Source: Nonlabens sp. MB-3u-79 (GTDB lineage Bacteria; Bacteroidota; Bacteroidia; Flavobacteriales; Flavobacteriaceae). Taken from it: a DNA stretch of 64,000 nt. Below are positions 27,461 through 38,220 of this stretch, in pieces. The position numbers and the translations under genes were made by a program. Every line of letters begins with the position of its first letter. The first letter of the stretch is position 1. The DNA lies in NCBI RefSeq assembly GCF_002831625.1, contig NZ_CP025116.1, positions 682,001 through 746,000 on the forward strand. The letters run 5' to 3'. The notes under the pieces were generated by a model. The model made no database searches, was not told the origin of the DNA, and saw nothing but the letters and a program-made list of their open reading frames with translations.

Positions 27461-30295
27461 ATGACAAATAACGGTACAGACGATAAAAGATTATTTCTCC
27501 TAGATGCTTATGCCTTGATTTTTAGAGGTTATTACGCACTTATTAAAAACCCACGAATCAATAGTGCAGGTATGGATACCAGTGCCATTATGGGTTTTAC
27601 CAACTCGTTATTTGACGTGATAAGAAGAGAAAAACCAGAATATCTAGCCGTTGCTTTTGACAAAGGAGGCAGTCATGAACGTGTAGAGCTTTATCAAGAC
27701 TATAAAGCAAATCGAGACGCGACTCCAGAGGCGATAAAAATAGCAGTTCCTTATATTCAGCGTATTTTAAAAGCCATGCATATTCCTATTGTGGTAGAAG
27801 AAGGAATTGAGGCCGATGACTTGATAGGAACACTTGCCAAACAAGCCGAAAAAGAAGGTTTTACCACTTATATGGTCACCCCAGATAAGGATTATGCACA
27901 GCTGGTGTCTGAAAATATTTTTATGTACAAACCTGCCCGAATGGGAAATGGAATCGAAATATGGGGCATTCCTGAGGTGCAAAAGCGATTTGAAGTAGAG
28001 CGACCAGAGCAAGTGATCGATTACCTCGGGATGATGGGTGATGCGAGTGATAATATCCCTGGACTACCTGGCGTAGGAGATAAAACAGCTAAGAAATTCA
28101 TAGCCGCTTATGGTTCTATGGAAGGTCTTCTTGCAAACGTTGAAGATCTTAAAGGAAAAATGAAAGAGAAGGTGCGCGATAATGCAGCCTTAGGGATTCT
28201 TTCTAAAAAATTAGCCACCATACGATTGGATTGCCCAGTGACATTTAATGCCAAGAACTACGAGCTAGACGATCCCGACGTAGAAGCCGTTCATGAGATT
28301 TTTGACGAATTGGAGTTTCGTCGTGCTAAGGAAACTATGGCAAAGATTTTTTCTAAAGAAGTCGCGCCAGAGAGTTCTTCAAGTTCGAATTCGAGTTCAA
28401 GTTCTTCTGCAGGAGCAGGTCAATTCTCCCTTTTTGATGCTGCCGGTTCAGGAACAGCCGCAGAAACTGAAACAACTGGTCGTAAAACACTTGCTTCTAG
28501 CGATCATTTATACCAGCTGGTAGAAGAAGGCATGGGAACTAAGTTGTTCTTACAATCCTTAATGCAACAATCTAGTGTTTGTTTTGACACAGAAACTACA
28601 GGCTTGGATCCACTAGCAGCAGAGCTAGTAGGAATTGCCTTTTCATGGGAAAAAGGAACCGGTTTTTACCTTCCTATTCCTGAAGATCAAGAGGCAGCAC
28701 AAAACATGGTGGACCAGTTAAAACCATTTTTTGAAAGTGAGCAGATTGAAAAAATTGGCCAAAATTTAAAATATGACATTAAAGTATTGGACAAATATGG
28801 TGTTCGTGCTAAAGGACCTATGTTTGATACCATGCTGGCTCATTACTTGATCAATCCAGACATGCGCCATAATATGGACGTGCTCGCAGAAACCTATCTC
28901 AATTATACGCCACAATCTATTGTAGAGCTAATAGGAAAAAAAGGGAAGAACCAACTTTCCATGCGCGACGTGGAACTGGAAAAACAAAAAGAATACGCCG
29001 TTGAAGATGCTGATATCACCTTTCAATTAAAAGAGAACTTCACGCCAGAACTTGCTAGTGCAGGAACTGACAGTCTTTTTAAAGATATAGAAATGCCTTT
29101 ACTACATGTACTGGCTGCAATGGAAATAGAAGGAATCAATCTGGACGAAACCTTTTTAAGATCGCTTTCTGGAGCTTTAGAAACAGACATTACCCAACTG
29201 GAAGCTGCTATTTATGAAGCTGCTGGAGAAGAGTTCAACATCGGCTCTCCTAAGCAATTGGGGATTATTCTTTTTGAAAAACTTCAATTGGTAGACAAGC
29301 CTAAAAAGACCAAAACCGGTCAGTATTCCACTGCCGAAGATGTGTTGAGCTACCTCTCTAAAGATCATGCGATCATTCAAAATGTATTGGACTACAGAGG
29401 CCTGGCAAAATTAAAATCCACTTATGTGGATGCGCTCCCAAGTCAGGTAAATCCTAAAACAAAGCGTATTCACACCAACTATATGCAAGCTGTTGCTGCG
29501 ACAGGACGTTTGAGCTCCACCGACCCTAATTTACAGAACATTCCTATCCGAACAGAGCGAGGTAGACAGGTGCGTAAAGCATTTGTACCTAGGAATGAAA
29601 ACTACACCCTACTCGCAGCCGACTATTCTCAGATAGAATTGAGAATTATTGCTGCATTGAGCGAAGAAGAAAATATGATGGCTGCCTTCCAAAATGGTGA
29701 AGATATTCACGCTTCTACCGCGGCAAAAGTTTTTAATGTAGCCTTAGAAGATGTCACCAGAGAACAACGTAGCAATGCCAAAACAGTCAACTTTGGGATT
29801 ATCTATGGAGTGAGTGCTTTTGGACTGAGCAATCAAACCGATTTATCTCGTAGTGAAGCTAAAGAACTGATCGACACCTACTATGCCAGCTACCCTAAAC
29901 TACGTGCGTACATGGATGATCAAGTTAATTTTGCTCGTGAAAACGGCTACGTAGAGACCGTATTGGGAAGACGTCGTTATTTAAAAGACATCAATAGTTC
30001 TAACGCAGTGGTGCGAGGCGCAGCCGAGCGCAATGCAGTAAACGCACCTATACAAGGAAGCGCAGCCGATATAATTAAACTTGCGATGATCAATATCTAT
30101 AAAAAGTTTGAAGAGATGAATTGCAAATCAAAAATGTTGCTGCAGGTGCATGATGAATTGGTTTTTGACATTCATAATGACGAGCTGGAAGACATGAAAA
30201 AACTCATCCAAGAGGAGATGCAAAACGCTTATAAAATGTCGGTGCCGCTAGATGTGGAAGTAGGTACAGGACAAAATTGGTTAGAAGCGCATTGA
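27461..30295 (+). CDS. polA: DNA polymerase I
   Basis: A 944-residue enzyme for gap filling and primer removal. The 5'-3' exonuclease domain (1-295) has [16 protein letters not shown] and [17 protein letters not shown] Ser/Gly-rich linker at about 305-325 joins it to the proofreading domain, where [17 protein letters not shown] near residue 375 keeps the DxE metal ligands, so 3'-5' exonuclease activity is likely. The polymerase domain (from about 560) has [44 protein letters not shown] and [10 protein letters not shown]. The stop is followed at once by a 7-bp tandem array and then a terminator, so the array lies in the 3' untranslated region. Confidence 0.98.
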   Translation: MTNNGTDDKRLFLLDAYALIFRGYYALIKNPRINSAGMDTSAIMGFTNSLFDVIRREKPEYLAVAFDKGGSHERVELYQDYKANRDATPEAIKIAVPYIQRILKAMHIPIVVEEGIEADDLIGTLAKQAEKEGFTTYMVTPDKDYAQLVSENIFMYKPARMGNGIEIWGIPEVQKRFEVERPEQVIDYLGMMGDASDNIPGLPGVGDKTAKKFIAAYGSMEGLLANVEDLKGKMKEKVRDNAALGILSKKLATIRLDCPVTFNAKNYELDDPDVEAVHEIFDELEFRRAKETMAKIFSKEVAPESSSSSNSSSSSSAGAGQFSLFDAAGSGTAAETETTGRKTLASSDHLYQLVEEGMGTKLFLQSLMQQSSVCFDTETTGLDPLAAELVGIAFSWEKGTGFYLPIPEDQEAAQNMVDQLKPFFESEQIEKIGQNLKYDIKVLDKYGVRAKGPMFDTMLAHYLINPDMRHNMDVLAETYLNYTPQSIVELIGKKGKNQLSMRDVELEKQKEYAVEDADITFQLKENFTPELASAGTDSLFKDIEMPLLHVLAAMEIEGINLDETFLRSLSGALETDITQLEAAIYEAAGEEFNIGSPKQLGIILFEKLQLVDKPKKTKTGQYSTAEDVLSYLSKDHAIIQNVLDYRGLAKLKSTYVDALPSQVNPKTKRIHTNYMQAVAATGRLSSTDPNLQNIPIRTERGRQVRKAFVPRNENYTLLAADYSQIELRIIAALSEEENMMAAFQNGEDIHASTAAKVFNVALEDVTREQRSNAKTVNFGIIYGVSAFGLSNQTDLSRSEAKELIDTYYASYPKLRAYMDDQVNFARENGYVETVLGRRRYLKDINSSNAVVRGAAERNAVNAPIQGSAADIIKLAMINIYKKFEEMNCKSKMLLQVHDELVFDIHNDELEDMKKLIQEEMQNAYKMSVPLDVEVGTGQNWLEAH

Positions 30296-30577
<282 letters not shown>

Positions 30578-30627
30578 GTATAACTAACCTTTTCTAATAG
30601 GAAGTTATAAGTCTGCTTTATAAGATA

Positions 30628-32199
30628 TTACTGTACCACCAGCTTTCTATTGATGATGATACCACGGGTATAAACCTTAAGTATATAGATTCCAGTTTTA
30701 ATAGCACTGATGTCTAATAAGTTGGTCTCCTCTGTTACTGACAATAAAAGTTGGCCTGATAAGTCAAATACATCAACTTGATCTATCGCTTTTGAAGATT
30801 CTAAATTCACCACATTTATCGCTGGATTAGGATACACTTGTAGATCTGTCTGGTTGGTATTTTCCTCAGCGATACTTAACGTATTTTGATAGACCCGCAC
30901 GAAATCAATAACCATGCTGCTCTGTACAAAATTAGGATCTATGGCTCCTGCTACTCCACCCATAGCGATATTTAATAAAAAATACTGGTCTTCATAAAAC
31001 GGATAGGTATTGACATCTTTTATTACAGGGTTATAGGTGTAAAAAGGCTGGTCATCTATTAAAAATGTGATTTGTTGTGGCGACCAGTTCATGGAGTAGA
31101 CATGAAAATCATTAGCCACATCTTGTAGAGTAGTCGATTGAAAATTTCGAGTATTCCCAGAACATCCAACACAATTGGTATGTAATGCTGCAGATACATG
31201 ATTCAATGCTCCTAACCCGTGCTCCATAATATCTATCTCTCCACAAAGTGGCCAGTTGGTCGTTCCATAGGTACTGTCCCAGTAACCACCATCTTCATTA
31301 ATGTTTTTTCCTAAGGTCCATATCGCAGGCCAGGTTCCATCACCGAATGGTAACTTTGCTCTCACATCTACCCTCCCATAAGTAAAGGCATACTTAGAAT
31401 TCAATCGAGCACTAGTGAATTGCTTGGTCACTCCTTGATCGGTAAAGGCTTCCCTTTTTGCAACAATATTTAAAAAGCCATTCTCTACGTAAGAATTATC
31501 TAACCTATTCGTATAATGCTGTTGTTCTCCGTTGAACCAATTTCCACCAGCAGGCAGTTGTGTTTGATGGAACCATTTGGTTGCATCAATAGGATTATTA
31601 GTTCCCGGAGTATTAAACTCATCGGACCATACTAAATCTGTATACACCACATCTATAGGGTTAGGAGTTACTGCTACCGCACCGTTGTTAATCTCGTCTA
31701 TTAAATAGGTGCCGGCAGTATTTACTCCATAATCTATAAAAACAGTCACTCGGCTGTACTGCCCCATCGCAGAGACAACATTTCCAGTTCCGCTTTCGAT
31801 AGCGTTTGAGAAATCAAAATTAATGTCTGACCAGGTGTTTGCAGTTCCTGGAGTTTGTTGAATTACTTCTACATCTGGTTGATTCCCAATTTCTAGCTTT
31901 AGCACAATACTATGAGCATTGGGATCAAAGGCATAAAATTTTAAGGTCACATTTTGATCGGTACTTAAATCTACAGCTGTAGCTACATCTCTAAAAAAAC
32001 CTTGATTAGGCTGACTCCCGTTATTAAAAAACTGACCTACATTATTTGCGGCTTGAACAGGGTCACTTCTAAATGAAAAAGAGGATCCAGAAAAACCCGT
32101 AAATGAATATTGATTGTTTTCAAAGTCTAGAGGAAATTGTTGCGCCTGCGCAAATTGAACACCACAAAAGAACAGCAACAAAAAACGTAAAGGAAACAT
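30628..32199 (-). CDS. secreted GH16 endo-beta-glucanase (laminarinase-like), T9SS-sorted
   Basis: 523 residues. A signal peptide (1-19, ending FAQAQ) is followed by a beta-sandwich region (about 20-170), probably carbohydrate-binding (SIVLKLEIGNQPDVEVIQ). The GH16 catalytic domain spans about 185-430. The catalytic signature is GEIDIMEHG, with nucleophile Glu321, Asp323 and acid/base Glu326, and the lead-in WSDEFNTPGTNNPIDATKW. It ends in a type A T9SS domain (VYPNPAINVVNLES, GIYILKVYTRGI). The E-I-D-I-M-E form and domain plan favour beta-1,3-glucan such as laminarin. No SusCD pair or other glycosidase is near, so it is not part of a visible utilisation locus. Confidence 0.9.
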   Translation of the reverse strand: MFPLRFLLLFFCGVQFAQAQQFPLDFENNQYSFTGFSGSSFSFRSDPVQAANNVGQFFNNGSQPNQGFFRDVATAVDLSTDQNVTLKFYAFDPNAHSIVLKLEIGNQPDVEVIQQTPGTANTWSDINFDFSNAIESGTGNVVSAMGQYSRVTVFIDYGVNTAGTYLIDEINNGAVAVTPNPIDVVYTDLVWSDEFNTPGTNNPIDATKWFHQTQLPAGGNWFNGEQQHYTNRLDNSYVENGFLNIVAKREAFTDQGVTKQFTSARLNSKYAFTYGRVDVRAKLPFGDGTWPAIWTLGKNINEDGGYWDSTYGTTNWPLCGEIDIMEHGLGALNHVSAALHTNCVGCSGNTRNFQSTTLQDVANDFHVYSMNWSPQQITFLIDDQPFYTYNPVIKDVNTYPFYEDQYFLLNIAMGGVAGAIDPNFVQSSMVIDFVRVYQNTLSIAEENTNQTDLQVYPNPAINVVNLESSKAIDQVDVFDLSGQLLLSVTEETNLLDISAIKTGIYILKVYTRGIIINRKLVVQ

Positions 32200-32330
32200 T
32201 AAACATATTTTCTGCTAAATTAGTACGGAACTATCGAACAATAAAATAAAAAAACGCAACAAATACTATACAAAATCTTGATATGCCCTATAATATAAGG
32301 ATTATAAAGAGTTAAAGTGACTTTTATGCC

Positions 32331-33071
32331 CTACCTATACGCTCGTATCAAAACCACTACAGGATCTGTAAATTCATCTATTGATAAAACAAATCCATCG
32401 CTGGTAAAAGACTGCATAGAAGCTGATGTTCTTCCTTGATCATCGGCATTTTGATTAACAAATTGTGCAGCAAAGCATCTGTTGGTCGAGGAGTAATTCC
32501 CTACTCTATTGATACTTGCCCCACTAGCAGCGCCTGAAATTGCAATTTGTTCTATAAATGGTGCTGTGGTAGTAACCTTAGCATAACCAAATGTATAACC
32601 CACACTATTGTCACCATTATTACCATTATCACTCCTCTCATAACCATCGTTAACCGATTCTGTATTACTTATCGCTGTAAATTCAACTGTTCTAGGATTG
32701 AAAGGGATTCCAGTGATCGTTTTTGTCCCTAGCATATTGTCACCTGCACTAATCACCATTCTGCCTATAAATACTTGAGGCTTATTCTCGCTAACCACTA
32801 AATTCCATTGATCAGTTTCCCACAAGTAGAATCCAGTCGGAGTTACATCGGCAGTTCCTGTATTCCATACCATGGTACCTTCGACTAAGGGCCCACCATT
32901 GGGATTTATTAACGGCGTAACGCTACTTAGCGCAATTCTAGGAATAAGCATTCCTGAATCTGCAGAGTTAACATCCAATGCCGCCTCAGGAGAATCAGTT
33001 CCTATACCTACTTGAGCCCCAGCTGCATTAAAAAGAAAAAGAAAAATAGATGTGATAGTTTTAAATAACAT
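32331..33071 (-). CDS. secreted protein, paralogue of the next gene, function unknown
   Basis: 246 residues with a signal peptide (MLFKTITSIFLFLFNAAGAQ). The mature N-terminus VGIGTDSPEAALDVNSADSG then MLIPRIALSSVT, and TMVWNTGTADVTPTGFYLWE, form a module common at the start of exported flavobacterial proteins and fibre-like proteins. The C-terminal half ends SMQSFTSDGFVLSIDEF and VVLIRAYR, almost the same plan as in the 33315 gene. The two genes are tandem duplicates. No catalytic motif is visible. A surface or fibre-tip role is only a guess. Confidence 0.65.
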   Translation of the reverse strand: MLFKTITSIFLFLFNAAGAQVGIGTDSPEAALDVNSADSGMLIPRIALSSVTPLINPNGGPLVEGTMVWNTGTADVTPTGFYLWETDQWNLVVSENKPQVFIGRMVISAGDNMLGTKTITGIPFNPRTVEFTAISNTESVNDGYERSDNGNNGDNSVGYTFGYAKVTTTAPFIEQIAISGAASGASINRVGNYSSTNRCFAAQFVNQNADDQGRTSASMQSFTSDGFVLSIDEFTDPVVVLIRAYR

Positions 33072-33314
33072 ATGATTTTTTTTGCAATTTAAGTGTTTAT
33101 CGCATCAAAGCAGAATTTACTCACACCTCAAGCTAAGAATTCGTTCAAACGGACTTAATTAAGTTTATAAACGCATTAAGATACATAAGACCTGTTGAAA
33201 TTTAACAAAAGTTGTGTCTATTTATCGTAAAATCAGTGAAGTACCAAAGAAGAAATGTCTTAATAATTATGGAGCATAGCAACTCTTCTATCGCCTTTAT
33301 GAAAAAATCAATGC

Positions 33315-34124
33315 TTATCTATACGCTTTGAACATCACCACAATCCGGTTGCTCCTGCTACCTGAAGAAGGACCCCCAAGAAAACGATCTACATTTAAGG
33401 TAAATCCATCTGTGCCAAAAGTGGTCAATGAGGCACGTATCAATCCTTCTTGATTATCAGAGCCATTGTTGTCTCCATTATCGTGTATAGGGTCAGCATT
33501 ACTATTCACAAAATAGGCTGCAATACAATGATTTTGAGAAGCATAAGTACCTATATTGTTAATGCTAGAACCATTTGTACCAAAAGAGATCACCTGTTGG
33601 CTTGAAATACCACCATAGTTGGTCGCATAACCTGTCATTTGTCCACTAGCCATACGAACATCGTTGCTGTTATTAGTTCCTGATCTGTATGCACCGTCAT
33701 TATAATCTTGAACTCTATTAATCGCTGTAAACTCAATAGAAGTGGGTTGAAAGCCTACTCCAGTAATTATTTTAGTGCCGGAAGCGTCAATAATCATTTT
33801 TCCAAAATGAAGAGTCTTCTGATTGCTACTAAGAACTTGATTCCATGTACCTCCTTGCCAAAAATAATATCCTGCAGGTTGGATACCGGTTACCGCGGTG
33901 TTCCACACCATCGTTCCTTCTGCTAACACACCCCCATTAGGATTGATAACAGAAGTAGCATCGGTAGTAGATAATACATCTATTCTAGGCAACAATACAC
34001 CAGAATCAGAAGAAGCTATATCCAAGGCCGCCTCAGGGGCATTTGTTTCTATTCCAATTTGAGCATCAACCACATAAAGACAAAAAATAAAAAATAAAAA
34101 AGTTAATATATTTTTATAAAACAT
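33315..34124 (-). CDS. secreted protein, paralogue of the previous gene, function unknown
   Basis: I place the start at the ATG 34122-34124 (MFYKNILTFLFFIFCLYVVDAQ), which makes a signal peptide and 269 residues. A longer frame opens at 34160, but a perfect -7 element (34139-34146) lies inside that extension. The mature part starts IGIETNAPEAALDIASSDSG and keeps PRIDVLSTTDA, TMVWNTAVTGIQPAGYYFWQ and SLTTFGTDGFTLNVDRF, parallel to the 32331 protein. It has extra Asn/Gly-rich loops. No enzyme motif is seen. Confidence 0.62.
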   Translation of the reverse strand: MFYKNILTFLFFIFCLYVVDAQIGIETNAPEAALDIASSDSGVLLPRIDVLSTTDATSVINPNGGVLAEGTMVWNTAVTGIQPAGYYFWQGGTWNQVLSSNQKTLHFGKMIIDASGTKIITGVGFQPTSIEFTAINRVQDYNDGAYRSGTNNSNDVRMASGQMTGYATNYGGISSQQVISFGTNGSSINNIGTYASQNHCIAAYFVNSNADPIHDNGDNNGSDNQEGLIRASLTTFGTDGFTLNVDRFLGGPSSGSRSNRIVVMFKAYR

Positions 34125-34138
34125 AATGATCATTTGTG

Positions 34139-34146
34139 CAAATCTA
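34139..34146 (-). promoter_or_regulatory. -7 element of the 33315 gene
   Basis: TAGATTTG on the minus strand fits TAnnTTTG. A TTTG lies 15 bp upstream (34162-34165), shorter than the usual 19. Confidence 0.5.
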
Positions 34147-34448
34147 TATATTTGTCCCATACAAAAAAAGACTGTTCCTACAATTGGAGTCTATAAATCG
34201 ATGAACGTTACTTATTTAAGATTAAAAACAAGTGTTTTACTTTTGTTCCATGATTAAAATTATCTAAAGCTCTACTTTTTTGAAACAAAATCAATAAAAA
34301 CGGTTGTACTACTTGTTAAAAGCATAAGAAAAAGAAGGTAGAACTAGTATGATGATAGCTTTTTAAAGCTCCTGTTTTGAACTGAATTATATGCCATATC
34401 CACCTCTATTTTTATGGTAAATAACAGACAAGTCCTCTCTTATCTTCA
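34147..34448. other. gene-free stretch
   Basis: About 300 bp between the secreted-protein gene and the aminotransferase remnant. No frame, hairpin or repeat of note was seen. Confidence 0.35.
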
Positions 34449-34981
34449 TCAACGCAAAAGAAAGTATAAAGCTAAAACCTCCGGCAGTCTACATAAATCC
34501 GCTTGCGTATTGAAGTAAGAAAAACCAACCCTAATACCATCACCAAGCAATGAAGTTATGATGTTGCTTTCTAGTAATTTCTCGTATAATTCTTGATCTC
34601 CTTTGATATTAAAAATAGAAGAATGATTTTTTCTAGAGCAAACTACAGGAGTAAGAAGACCGCGTATCTCAAAAGCAGCCTTAGCTGTTTTTGACAACTC
34701 CTTTACTGTAGCTGACACCTTCTTCCATCCCAATTCACAAACCTTTAAAATAGCTTGTTGCAAGCTGCTAAAGGCAATCATATCTTGATGCCTAAGTTCA
34801 AAACGGCTTATAAATGACACATTAAAATTCATGACATTTCGGGCACTTGTAAAACCGATCTCCTTAGGGAAAATATGTTTCTGTACTTCTTCTTTTACAC
34901 ATATAAACAGTTTCCGTCGCCAGCATGTACCCATTTGTGGCAGGACGCAAGAATGATGTCTATTTCGCTTTCGCGAAAGCG
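34449..34981 (-). pseudogene. truncated second copy of the class V aminotransferase gene
   Basis: The frame at 34449-34934 encodes 161 residues that match the C-terminal part of the intact gene at 37097-38161. Shared stretches include KKVSATVKELSKTAKAAFE against KKVSDPVKDLSKIAKAAFE, and SRKNHSSIFNIKGDQ in both. One base is missing near 34910 relative to the intact copy (AAACAGTTTCC against AAAACCGTTTCC), which shifts the frame. Homology continues upstream in the other frame through GCAGGACGCAAGAATGATG and ends at the palindromic repeat at 34966-34981. The PLP lysine region is out of frame and the N-terminus is absent, so it cannot be active. Confidence 0.85.
34966..34981. repeat. palindromic repeat copy 5, at the edge of a gene duplication
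   Basis: A perfect CGCTTTCGCGAAAGCG. The intact aminotransferase gene has the matching copy at 37600-37614. Similarity between the two loci stops a few bases beyond this point. Confidence 0.9.
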
Positions 34982-34992
34982 GAATTAAACAC

Positions 34993-37080
34993 TTACCTCT
35001 TTAATGCAAAATGCCCTTTCACTAAAGGTTTATTAGGGATTTGAAGTGTGAACCAATAGGTACTGGAAGGCAATGGGTTGTTCAAATAGGTTCCATCCCA
35101 GCCCGGTCCTTCGGGAGACATTTGAAATAGTAATTTGGCGTTACGATCATATATGTATATAACTGCCGTTGGAAAAGTATTTAAACCGTCCAGTGTCCAG
35201 TAATCGTGAAAACCATCTGCGTTAGGAGTAAAAAACCTTTGATAATCCAGCACTACAAACTCTTGCGTAAGCGTTCCACAACCGTTTTTATCTCTTATCC
35301 TCACCGTATGAAATCCTTTATACAATCCATCAAAGAAATTACTGTCTTGAAAAGCACCATTATCAACTGAGAATTCATAATCACCCGGTCCAGAAACAAT
35401 AAATTGAGCTGTATTATCACCATTTCTAAAGTCTTGCGTCACAATATCATCAATCACGGCAATGTCAGAGGCTAATGCTACTATAGTCAGTGCGCTCTCA
35501 CAACCAAAATTATTAGTAACCCTTACCGTGTAACTTCCAGGCTGGTTTATAGCTATTTCATTTAATGTAGCACCACTCTCGCCAGTACTCCAGTCGTAAA
35601 AATCAAATCCAGACTCCACGCTTAACCTAGTCGATGCCGCGGCATCTACACAAACAATGATATCCTCTTGAGGCGCAAGTACCGGTCGAGGTCTTATCGT
35701 AATATTAAAATCTGTGTCACTAAAACAAGATGTCCTCGTTTCTGTAACACGTACAAAAACAGGTTGCGGATTTTGAGTGTTTATAAAATTAGCACCTAAC
35801 GCATTTTGATTCATCGTACGATCTGTATTACTGGCATAAAAACGCACTTCATGTAAAGAGGGATCAAGACCGTTTAAAATACCTGTATTTTGAGTACTTA
35901 AAGTCACATTTAAGAAGCCATCAAAATCATCATCACACAAAAACAAGTCTGCGGGCACTCCTATCGCTGGCGGATTAGCAACAAACAACGGCGCACTAAT
36001 TGCATATTCACAAGAAAGACCTGTAGGATCAATTACTTTTATATAATAGGTTTCTTCTATCAAAGTTGCTATAAAGGATGATCCCTGGGGATTCAAATTA
36101 TTTTCTGCATCGGCCGCTGTAAAATGGTAGGTAATATTAAAATTGGCAGAATTTGCAACCAACGTATCAATAATGGTAGCAAAGTCAAAAGATTCTGTCG
36201 TGTTATCCGAACAAATAATGGTAGGATCTGCGTCGGTCAGCACATTAGTATCATCTACGGTCAACACAAACTCTGTAAAATCTGTACAATCAGAATCGTT
36301 TCTTATGGCACGAACAAATATCTCTTGAGGATTAGAAGTATTTACATAGGGAAAAGTAAGCGCATTGACTCCTATATTGGCATCATTCAAAGACTCATGA
36401 TAAGTCACAGAGACTCCTGTTTGACCCAAAAGAACATCTGCATCTAAAGGCGTAAAATCAAATTCTCTAAAACCATCTTGAAGACCAAAATCATCACAAA
36501 CATCAAGATCTGTAATGGGGTTTGCTGTAGGTGATGGAGGTAAGTCTGCACTACCACTAGTAGAAAGAGAAAAACCGCCTTGCCCTATTGCGAGACCCAC
36601 AATAATGTAGTATACCTCGCCAGCATTAACACTTAATTCTTGTAAAAAACCGTTACCCAACTGGCCAGGTCCTTCGGTAGTGTCAACTTCTGTATCGTTT
36701 AATCCAGTTTCACCGGTTACGCCTGCGGCAGCTGGATTGGTACTAGAACATCTTATTGCAGCTCCTAAGTTATTGCAATCGGTCACTGGACCGAAAACAG
36801 CAAAATCATAATCGGCTTGAGGTGTATCAGGAGTTAAGGCAAACCTAAACGATCCTGTAGTTTCCATTTCTACTCTAAACCATACTTGATCTGTCTGGAA
36901 ATTAAAACAAGTAGGTGTTAAATTTCCTGGCTGTGCAAATTCATCTGTCCCAATACCAGAAGGGTTAATTCCTAAATCAGTGTCTCCACAAAGAAGGATC
37001 GCATTATTGCAATCATTTGGATTTTGAGCAAATCCTATTTGGAAAAACAACACAACACAAAAGAATAATATTTTTCTCAT
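34993..37080 (-). CDS. large secreted protein with gliding-type (type B) T9SS C-terminal domain
   Basis: 695 residues with a signal peptide (MRKILFFCVVLFFQIGFAQ). The first 175 residues form a pre-peptidase-like beta domain (CNNAILLCGDTDLGINPSG, then YYIIVGLAIGQGGFSLSTSG). Repeated Ig-like or adhesion-type segments follow, with the recurring word pattern LCDDDFDGF, VCDDFGLQDGF and QEIFVRAIRN / QPVFVRVTET. The last 85 residues are the gliding motility-associated type B sorting domain (FFTPNADGFHDYWTLDG, then IYDRNAKLLFQ, then GHFALKR). A surface adhesin or export role is likely. It lies between the broken and intact aminotransferase copies. Confidence 0.85.
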   Translation of the reverse strand: MRKILFFCVVLFFQIGFAQNPNDCNNAILLCGDTDLGINPSGIGTDEFAQPGNLTPTCFNFQTDQVWFRVEMETTGSFRFALTPDTPQADYDFAVFGPVTDCNNLGAAIRCSSTNPAAAGVTGETGLNDTEVDTTEGPGQLGNGFLQELSVNAGEVYYIIVGLAIGQGGFSLSTSGSADLPPSPTANPITDLDVCDDFGLQDGFREFDFTPLDADVLLGQTGVSVTYHESLNDANIGVNALTFPYVNTSNPQEIFVRAIRNDSDCTDFTEFVLTVDDTNVLTDADPTIICSDNTTESFDFATIIDTLVANSANFNITYHFTAADAENNLNPQGSSFIATLIEETYYIKVIDPTGLSCEYAISAPLFVANPPAIGVPADLFLCDDDFDGFLNVTLSTQNTGILNGLDPSLHEVRFYASNTDRTMNQNALGANFINTQNPQPVFVRVTETRTSCFSDTDFNITIRPRPVLAPQEDIIVCVDAAASTRLSVESGFDFYDWSTGESGATLNEIAINQPGSYTVRVTNNFGCESALTIVALASDIAVIDDIVTQDFRNGDNTAQFIVSGPGDYEFSVDNGAFQDSNFFDGLYKGFHTVRIRDKNGCGTLTQEFVVLDYQRFFTPNADGFHDYWTLDGLNTFPTAVIYIYDRNAKLLFQMSPEGPGWDGTYLNNPLPSSTYWFTLQIPNKPLVKGHFALKR

Positions 37081-37096
37081 AGGAAAATTTATGGCC

Positions 37097-38161
37097 CTAC
37101 AAACCTAATACTTCCAGCAACTTATTCAAGTCTTTTGCTGTATTAAAATAGGAAAAACTTACTCTTATTCCGTCACCACGCAATGAAGTTATAATATTGT
37201 TTTCTAGTAATTTCTCGTATAATTTTTGATCTCCTTTGATATTAAAAATAGAAGAATGATTTTTTCTAGAGCAAACTACAGAAGAGAGAAGGTTTCGTTT
37301 TTCAAAAGCAGCTTTAGCTATTTTTGACAAGTCTTTTACTGGATCTGACACCTTCTTCCAGCCCAATTCATGAACCTTTAAAATAGCTTGTTGCAAGCTG
37401 CCAAAGGCAATCATATCTTGGTGGCCAGGTTCAAAACGACTTATAAACGTCACATTAGAATTCATGACATTTCGGGCACTTCTAAAACCGATCTCCTTAG
37501 GAAAAATATGTTCCTGTACTTCTTCTTTTACACATATAAAACCGTTTCCATCTCCGGCATGCAGCCACTTGTAGCAGGACGCAAGAATGATGTCTATTCC
37601 GCTTTCGCGAAAGCAAAACTCTTCAGAACCCACATATTGAGTAGCGTCTGCTATCATAATCATATCAGGAAAACGCTTCTTTAAATCATTTAAAAAATCA
37701 AGATCCATTTGTATACCTGAAATGTACTGCACCATGGAAAAACAGAAAAAATCAGGTCGTTGTTTTTCACAAACGCTTATGATGTGCTCCTCCATTTGCT
37801 CGTCAATAGCTACATAGTGCGTTTGAAAACCTCTGGTCTCCACAGGCCAGTTGACCGAAGGATAATCCCCTTTTAAGAGTAAAACAATAGCCTTAGGATC
37901 CATGCCATTGATCAACGTATTGAAACCCGTTGAAAAATTGGGAATAACAGCCGTAAAATCTGGATCGGCATCCATAAAATTAGCGATGCTATGACGTACC
38001 TCATCAATAAAATCATTGCGCTTATTGGTAAAAATAGAAGCTTCATCGCGCATCTTCTCATTGAGCGACCTGCGGTAATCGATAAGGTCTTGAGAGACCA
38101 ATCCGTGATTTGCCGTGTTGAGATAGATGTATTTTTTAAGAATTGGAAATTGATCTGTCAT
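37097..38161 (-). CDS. class V aminotransferase (cysteine-desulfurase/kynureninase-like)
   Basis: A 354-residue PLP enzyme. It starts MTDQFPILKKYIYLNTANHG, the typical class V opening. The cofactor-binding Asp lies in MIMIADATQYVGSEEF, and the PLP lysine in ILASCYKWLHAGDGNG near residue 196. The C-terminal domain ends IITSLRGDGIRVSFSYFN. There is no clear active-site cysteine loop of desulfurases, so the reaction is open. It overlaps a divergent promoter for the dihydrofolate reductase gene. A palindromic repeat is inside the gene (37600-37614), read as Phe-Arg-Glu-Ser. A truncated copy lies 2.1 kb away. Confidence 0.85.
   Translation of the reverse strand: MTDQFPILKKYIYLNTANHGLVSQDLIDYRRSLNEKMRDEASIFTNKRNDFIDEVRHSIANFMDADPDFTAVIPNFSTGFNTLINGMDPKAIVLLLKGDYPSVNWPVETRGFQTHYVAIDEQMEEHIISVCEKQRPDFFCFSMVQYISGIQMDLDFLNDLKKRFPDMIMIADATQYVGSEEFCFRESGIDIILASCYKWLHAGDGNGFICVKEEVQEHIFPKEIGFRSARNVMNSNVTFISRFEPGHQDMIAFGSLQQAILKVHELGWKKVSDPVKDLSKIAKAAFEKRNLLSSVVCSRKNHSSIFNIKGDQKLYEKLLENNIITSLRGDGIRVSFSYFNTAKDLNKLLEVLGL
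37600..37614. repeat. palindromic repeat copy 6, inside the aminotransferase gene
   Basis: CGCTTTCGCGAAAGC, read on the minus strand as Phe-Arg-Glu-Ser in FCFRESGIDII, just ahead of the PLP-lysine segment. Confidence 0.9.
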
Positions 38162-38200
38162 TTTATCTTGTTGCTAAGAATGTCTACGTGAATAATACCG

Positions 38201-38208
38201 TAAATTTG
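38201..38208 (+). promoter_or_regulatory. -7 element of the dihydrofolate reductase gene
   Basis: TAAATTTG fits TAnnTTTG exactly and lies 12-18 bp before the two candidate ATG codons. It rules out a start as far upstream as 38143. Confidence 0.6.
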
Positions 38209-38220
38209 AGTATAAAAATA

